Positions 5,538-7,387 of a stretch of 7,387 nt of DNA are shown piece after piece (the stretch's first letter is position 1; each line of letters starts with the position of its first letter). The DNA comes from Candidatus Zhuqueibacterota bacterium (lineage in GTDB: Bacteria > Zhuqueibacterota > Zhuqueibacteria > Thermofontimicrobiales > Thiofontviventaceae): the NCBI GenBank assembly GCA_014729735.1, contig WJJN01000725.1, positions 1-7,387 of the forward strand, in the 5' to 3' direction. A program made the translations under genes and the position numbers. The notes under the pieces were generated by a model that saw only the letters and a list, made by a program, of their open reading frames with translations, searched no databases and was not told the origin of the DNA.

Positions 5538-6935
5538 ATGCAGGGGAGAACGGGACAAAAAATAGCCGAATGTGCGCTGATGTTGTTCGCAGGGCTGGTG
5601 ATGGCGATTTTCGCAGGGTGCGGATCACGCACGATGCGGGTGTCGCTGCCGTTGGACTCGCCGGAGCGGTTTTCGCAATCCGGGGCGCAGGAGATGCCGG
5701 ATGAATGGTGGACTGCATTCGGGGATACGGCGCTGGACCGGCTTGTGGGGCAGGCGCTGCAATCGAACTTCAGTCTGGAATCGGCGTGGCAGCGATTCCG
5801 GGAGGCGCAGGCAATCGCAGATCGGGAGGCTGCCGGGCTGTTTCCGAACATCGCATCATTTTTCGATGGCGAGGTCCGGCGACCGGAGTTCCGGAACACG
5901 CAGCAGTTTCAGCTCGGTCTGACAGCGGATTACGAGCTGGATTTGTGGGGACGGATCCGGGCGAGCATCGATGCGGAGCAGTTTCGGGCATCGGCAACGC
6001 TGGCGGATTATCTGGCTGCGGCGCTGTCGCTGTCGGCAGAGATCGTTCGTACATGGTACCGGGTCATCGAGGCGCGGAATCAACTGTGGCTGGTGGAGCA
6101 GCAAATCGAGACGAATGAGAAGGTGCTGCAGTCGCTGAAAACACGCTTTGGCAGCGGGCAGATTCGCGGGGTGGATATCCTGCGGCAGCAGGAGCTGCTG
6201 GAGGCGACCCGTGAGCAGAAGATCGTCGCGGAATCCCGGATCGCGGTCGTGCAGCACCAGTTGGCTGTGCTGCTCGGTCGCTCGCCATGGGAGGAAATCG
6301 ACAGTGCACGGGTGCGGCTGCCGCAACTTCCGCTGTTGCCGGAAACCGGCGTGCCGATGGAGCTTGTCCGCCGGCGCCCGGATGTGCAGAGTGCATTCCG
6401 GGAATTGAAGGCAGCGGACAGCGATCTGGCGGCGGCGATCAGTAATCAATATCCCCGGCTGACGCTGAGCGCGTCGGTATCCACGTACAGTGAAAATGCG
6501 AGCAACCTGTTCGAAGAATGGGCGCGTTCTTTTACAGGAAGCCTGCTGGCGCCACTATTTTACGGCGGCAGGCTCAGCGCCGAAGTCGACCGCACCGAAG
6601 CGGTGAAAAATCAATTGCTTTATGAATATGGGCAGACGATCCTCACGGCGTTTCAGGAGGTGGAGGATGCGCTGATCCTGGAACAGAAGCAGGTCGAGCG
6701 CATCCGCAGCCTGGAGCAGCAGCTCGGCTTTGCCCGGCAGACGTACGAGCAGTTGCGCATCGAATATTTCAACGGATTCGCCGATTATCTCGATGTGCTG
6801 ACCGCGCTCACCGACCAGCAGCAGCTTCAGCGGGATGTGCTGGCGGCACATCTGACGCTGCTCGAATACCGGATCGCATTGTACCGGGCGCTGGCAGGCG
6901 GGATCGAGACGGGGAGAGATGTGGAGCGAAATTAA
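5538..6935 (+). CDS. TolC/NodT-family outer-membrane efflux lipoprotein
   Basis: The 465-residue protein is the outer-membrane channel of a tripartite efflux pump. It begins with a lipoprotein signal peptide: a basic start, a hydrophobic run (about 13-26) and lipobox FAGC with the lipidated Cys28. Two outer-membrane-efflux repeats follow (about 60-250 and 265-455). The first holds YELDLWGRIR around 133-140. The second holds LVRRRPDVQSAF and an SNQYPRLTLSAS strand, both hallmarks of NodT-type factors. Three such subunits form a beta-barrel in the outer membrane with a long helical tunnel in the periplasm. ATG 5538 is supported by AAGGA at 5528-5532, by the lipobox position and by the sigma-54-like promoter upstream. 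Base composition is strikingly GC-rich against the island to its left. The next gene is a probable adaptor, about 400 bases downstream. Pump class and substrate are not visible. Confidence 0.93.
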   Translation: MQGRTGQKIAECALMLFAGLVMAIFAGCGSRTMRVSLPLDSPERFSQSGAQEMPDEWWTAFGDTALDRLVGQALQSNFSLESAWQRFREAQAIADREAAGLFPNIASFFDGEVRRPEFRNTQQFQLGLTADYELDLWGRIRASIDAEQFRASATLADYLAAALSLSAEIVRTWYRVIEARNQLWLVEQQIETNEKVLQSLKTRFGSGQIRGVDILRQQELLEATREQKIVAESRIAVVQHQLAVLLGRSPWEEIDSARVRLPQLPLLPETGVPMELVRRRPDVQSAFRELKAADSDLAAAISNQYPRLTLSASVSTYSENASNLFEEWARSFTGSLLAPLFYGGRLSAEVDRTEAVKNQLLYEYGQTILTAFQEVEDALILEQKQVERIRSLEQQLGFARQTYEQLRIEYFNGFADYLDVLTALTDQQQLQRDVLAAHLTLLEYRIALYRALAGGIETGRDVERN

Positions 6936-6951
6936 CCCTTGCGAAGGTTCC

Positions 6952-7090
6952 GGAGTGCATTGCCTTTATGCAATGCAGGGTTGTGATTGGGGAGGGTGCG
7001 CAGTTTTCCCACCTCATGAAGGTTAGGGGATGTTGGTTATTTTCAAAAACTTATAAAACATCCCCCTAAATCCCCCTTCAAAGGGGGACT
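6952..7090. repeat. Hairpin-rich intergenic repeat, unit 1
   Basis: This 139-bp unit recurs at 7132-7267. It contains three inverted repeats. TGCATTGC/GCAATGCA (6956-6963 with 6970-6977) has a 6-base loop. TTAGGGGATGTT (7023-7034) pairs with AACATCCCCCTAA (7057-7069) with one bulged C. CCCCCT-TCAA-AGGGGG (7072-7087) is a tight 6-bp hairpin. The CCCCCTAAATCCCCC block recalls dispersed REP- or MITE-like elements seen in many genomes, but no transposase is present here. It starts 16 bases after the efflux gene's stop and may stabilise or end the transcript. Confidence 0.8.
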
Positions 7091-7098
7091 CTCAGCAC

Positions 7099-7126
7099 GG
7101 GTGAAATCGATGAAGGGATTTCACTC
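7099..7126. repeat. Inverted repeat between the two repeat units
   Basis: GTGAAATC (7101-7108) pairs perfectly with GATTTCAC (7117-7124) around an 8-base spacer, and two more pairs outside include one G-T. It occurs once, in the linker of the duplication, and is absent after unit 2. It might be an operator for the downstream adaptor or another element of the repeat. Confidence 0.45.
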
Positions 7127-7131
7127 CGGAT

Positions 7132-7267
7132 GGAGTGCATTGCCTTCATGCAATGCAGGGTTGTAATTGGGGAGGTGCGAGTTTTCCCACCTCATGAAGG
7201 TTAGGGGATGTCGGTTATTTTAATTACTTATAAAACATCCCCCTAAATCCCCCTTCAAAGGGGGACT
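7132..7267. repeat. Hairpin-rich intergenic repeat, unit 2
   Basis: This 136-bp copy of unit 1 starts 180 bases later. It has a few substitutions and about three bases of net deletion. The hairpins are kept: the loop of the first changes from CTTTAT to CTTCAT, and the CCCCCT-TCAA-AGGGGG hairpin is unchanged. The stems are conserved while the AT-rich linker (7227-7231 region) has diverged, which suggests that structure matters. It lies about 70 bases before the adaptor start. Confidence 0.8.
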
Positions 7268-7334
7268 TTGAATGACATTTTTCGACGATTTTGGATTTTT
7301 CAATCTTGGCGCATTAAAAAAAGATATATAAATT

Positions 7335-7387
7335 ATGAACTGGAAAAAAACATTAATAATTTGCCTGATCATCCTGCTGGTGGCGGC
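7335..7387 (+). CDS. Start of a probable efflux membrane-fusion (periplasmic adaptor) protein (3' partial)
   Basis: ATG 7335 opens a frame that runs off the window: MNWKKTLIICLIILLVA. A short basic start followed by a hydrophobic segment is a signal anchor, as in AcrA/HlyD-type adaptors, which often begin MNWKK. Its place after an outer-membrane factor on the same strand supports this, since adaptor, channel and pump are usually co-encoded. Only 17 codons are visible and no adaptor motif is included, so a different membrane or secreted protein cannot be excluded. No strong ribosome site is seen; the leader is A-rich. The 400-base gap from the channel gene, with strong hairpins, raises the possibility of separate transcription. 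Confidence 0.5.
   Translation, partial: MNWKKTLIICLIILLVA

Noticed and set aside
5471..7017. Several long frames on both strands across the efflux gene
   Set aside because: They arise from the GC-rich codon pattern of the TolC/NodT gene and have no recognisable protein features.
6952..7267. CRISPR array
   Set aside because: There are only two units, each about 140 bp, with internal hairpins and no regular short repeat-spacer pattern.
7269..7330. Third copy of the 42-bp repeat before the adaptor
   Set aside because: Only scattered TTTTTCA-like matches are present; they are no better than expected for AT-rich DNA.

Overview
The window looks like chromosomal DNA from a Gram-negative bacterium of the wider Bacteroidota / Calditrichota / KSB1-type (FCB) assemblage. 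Three things point there: a C-terminal type IX secretion sorting domain at the left edge, an outer-membrane efflux lipoprotein at the right, and a sigma-54-type promoter in front of it. No 16S or other phylogenetic marker is present, so the lineage is inferred. All recognisable genes are on the + strand.

The layout has three parts. (1) Positions 1-240 hold the last 61 codons of a secreted T9SS cargo protein and a strong intrinsic terminator. (2) Positions about 241-5400 are an AT-rich accessory island, with sampled lines of 25-37% G+C. In order it holds: a large PIN-like (DUF4935/PIN_8-type) ribonuclease gene broken by one in-frame TAA; a structured, more GC-rich stretch that may be the 5' piece of a group II intron; an intact Ser/Thr kinase with a two-transmembrane tail resembling the TRADD-N-associated membrane module of bacterial conflict systems; a decayed HigBA/NadS-type toxin-antitoxin locus with two amber stops and only the last codons of its toxin; and an intact, overlapping vapBC module. 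(3) Positions about 5472-7387 return to GC-rich DNA (a sampled line is 67% G+C): a sigma-54-like promoter, a TolC/NodT-type outer-membrane factor, two copies of a hairpin-rich repeat about 140 bp long, and the first 17 codons of what is probably the partner membrane-fusion protein.

The island reads as a turnover site for selfish and defensive modules between two host loci. Two links tie its parts together. A 38-bp promoter segment (TTGACT-N17-TAAATT, 33/38 identical) stands in front of both the PIN gene and vapBC. A 42-bp imperfect direct repeat (35/42) lies downstream of the kinase and again downstream of vapC, and the first copy abuts the point where the old toxin gene is cut off. The most interesting intact gene is the kinase-2TM protein, which could be a membrane-anchored sensor or effector of an undescribed defence or stress system. 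At the right, TolC and the adaptor probably form the start of an RND or ABC efflux operon whose pump lies beyond the window.
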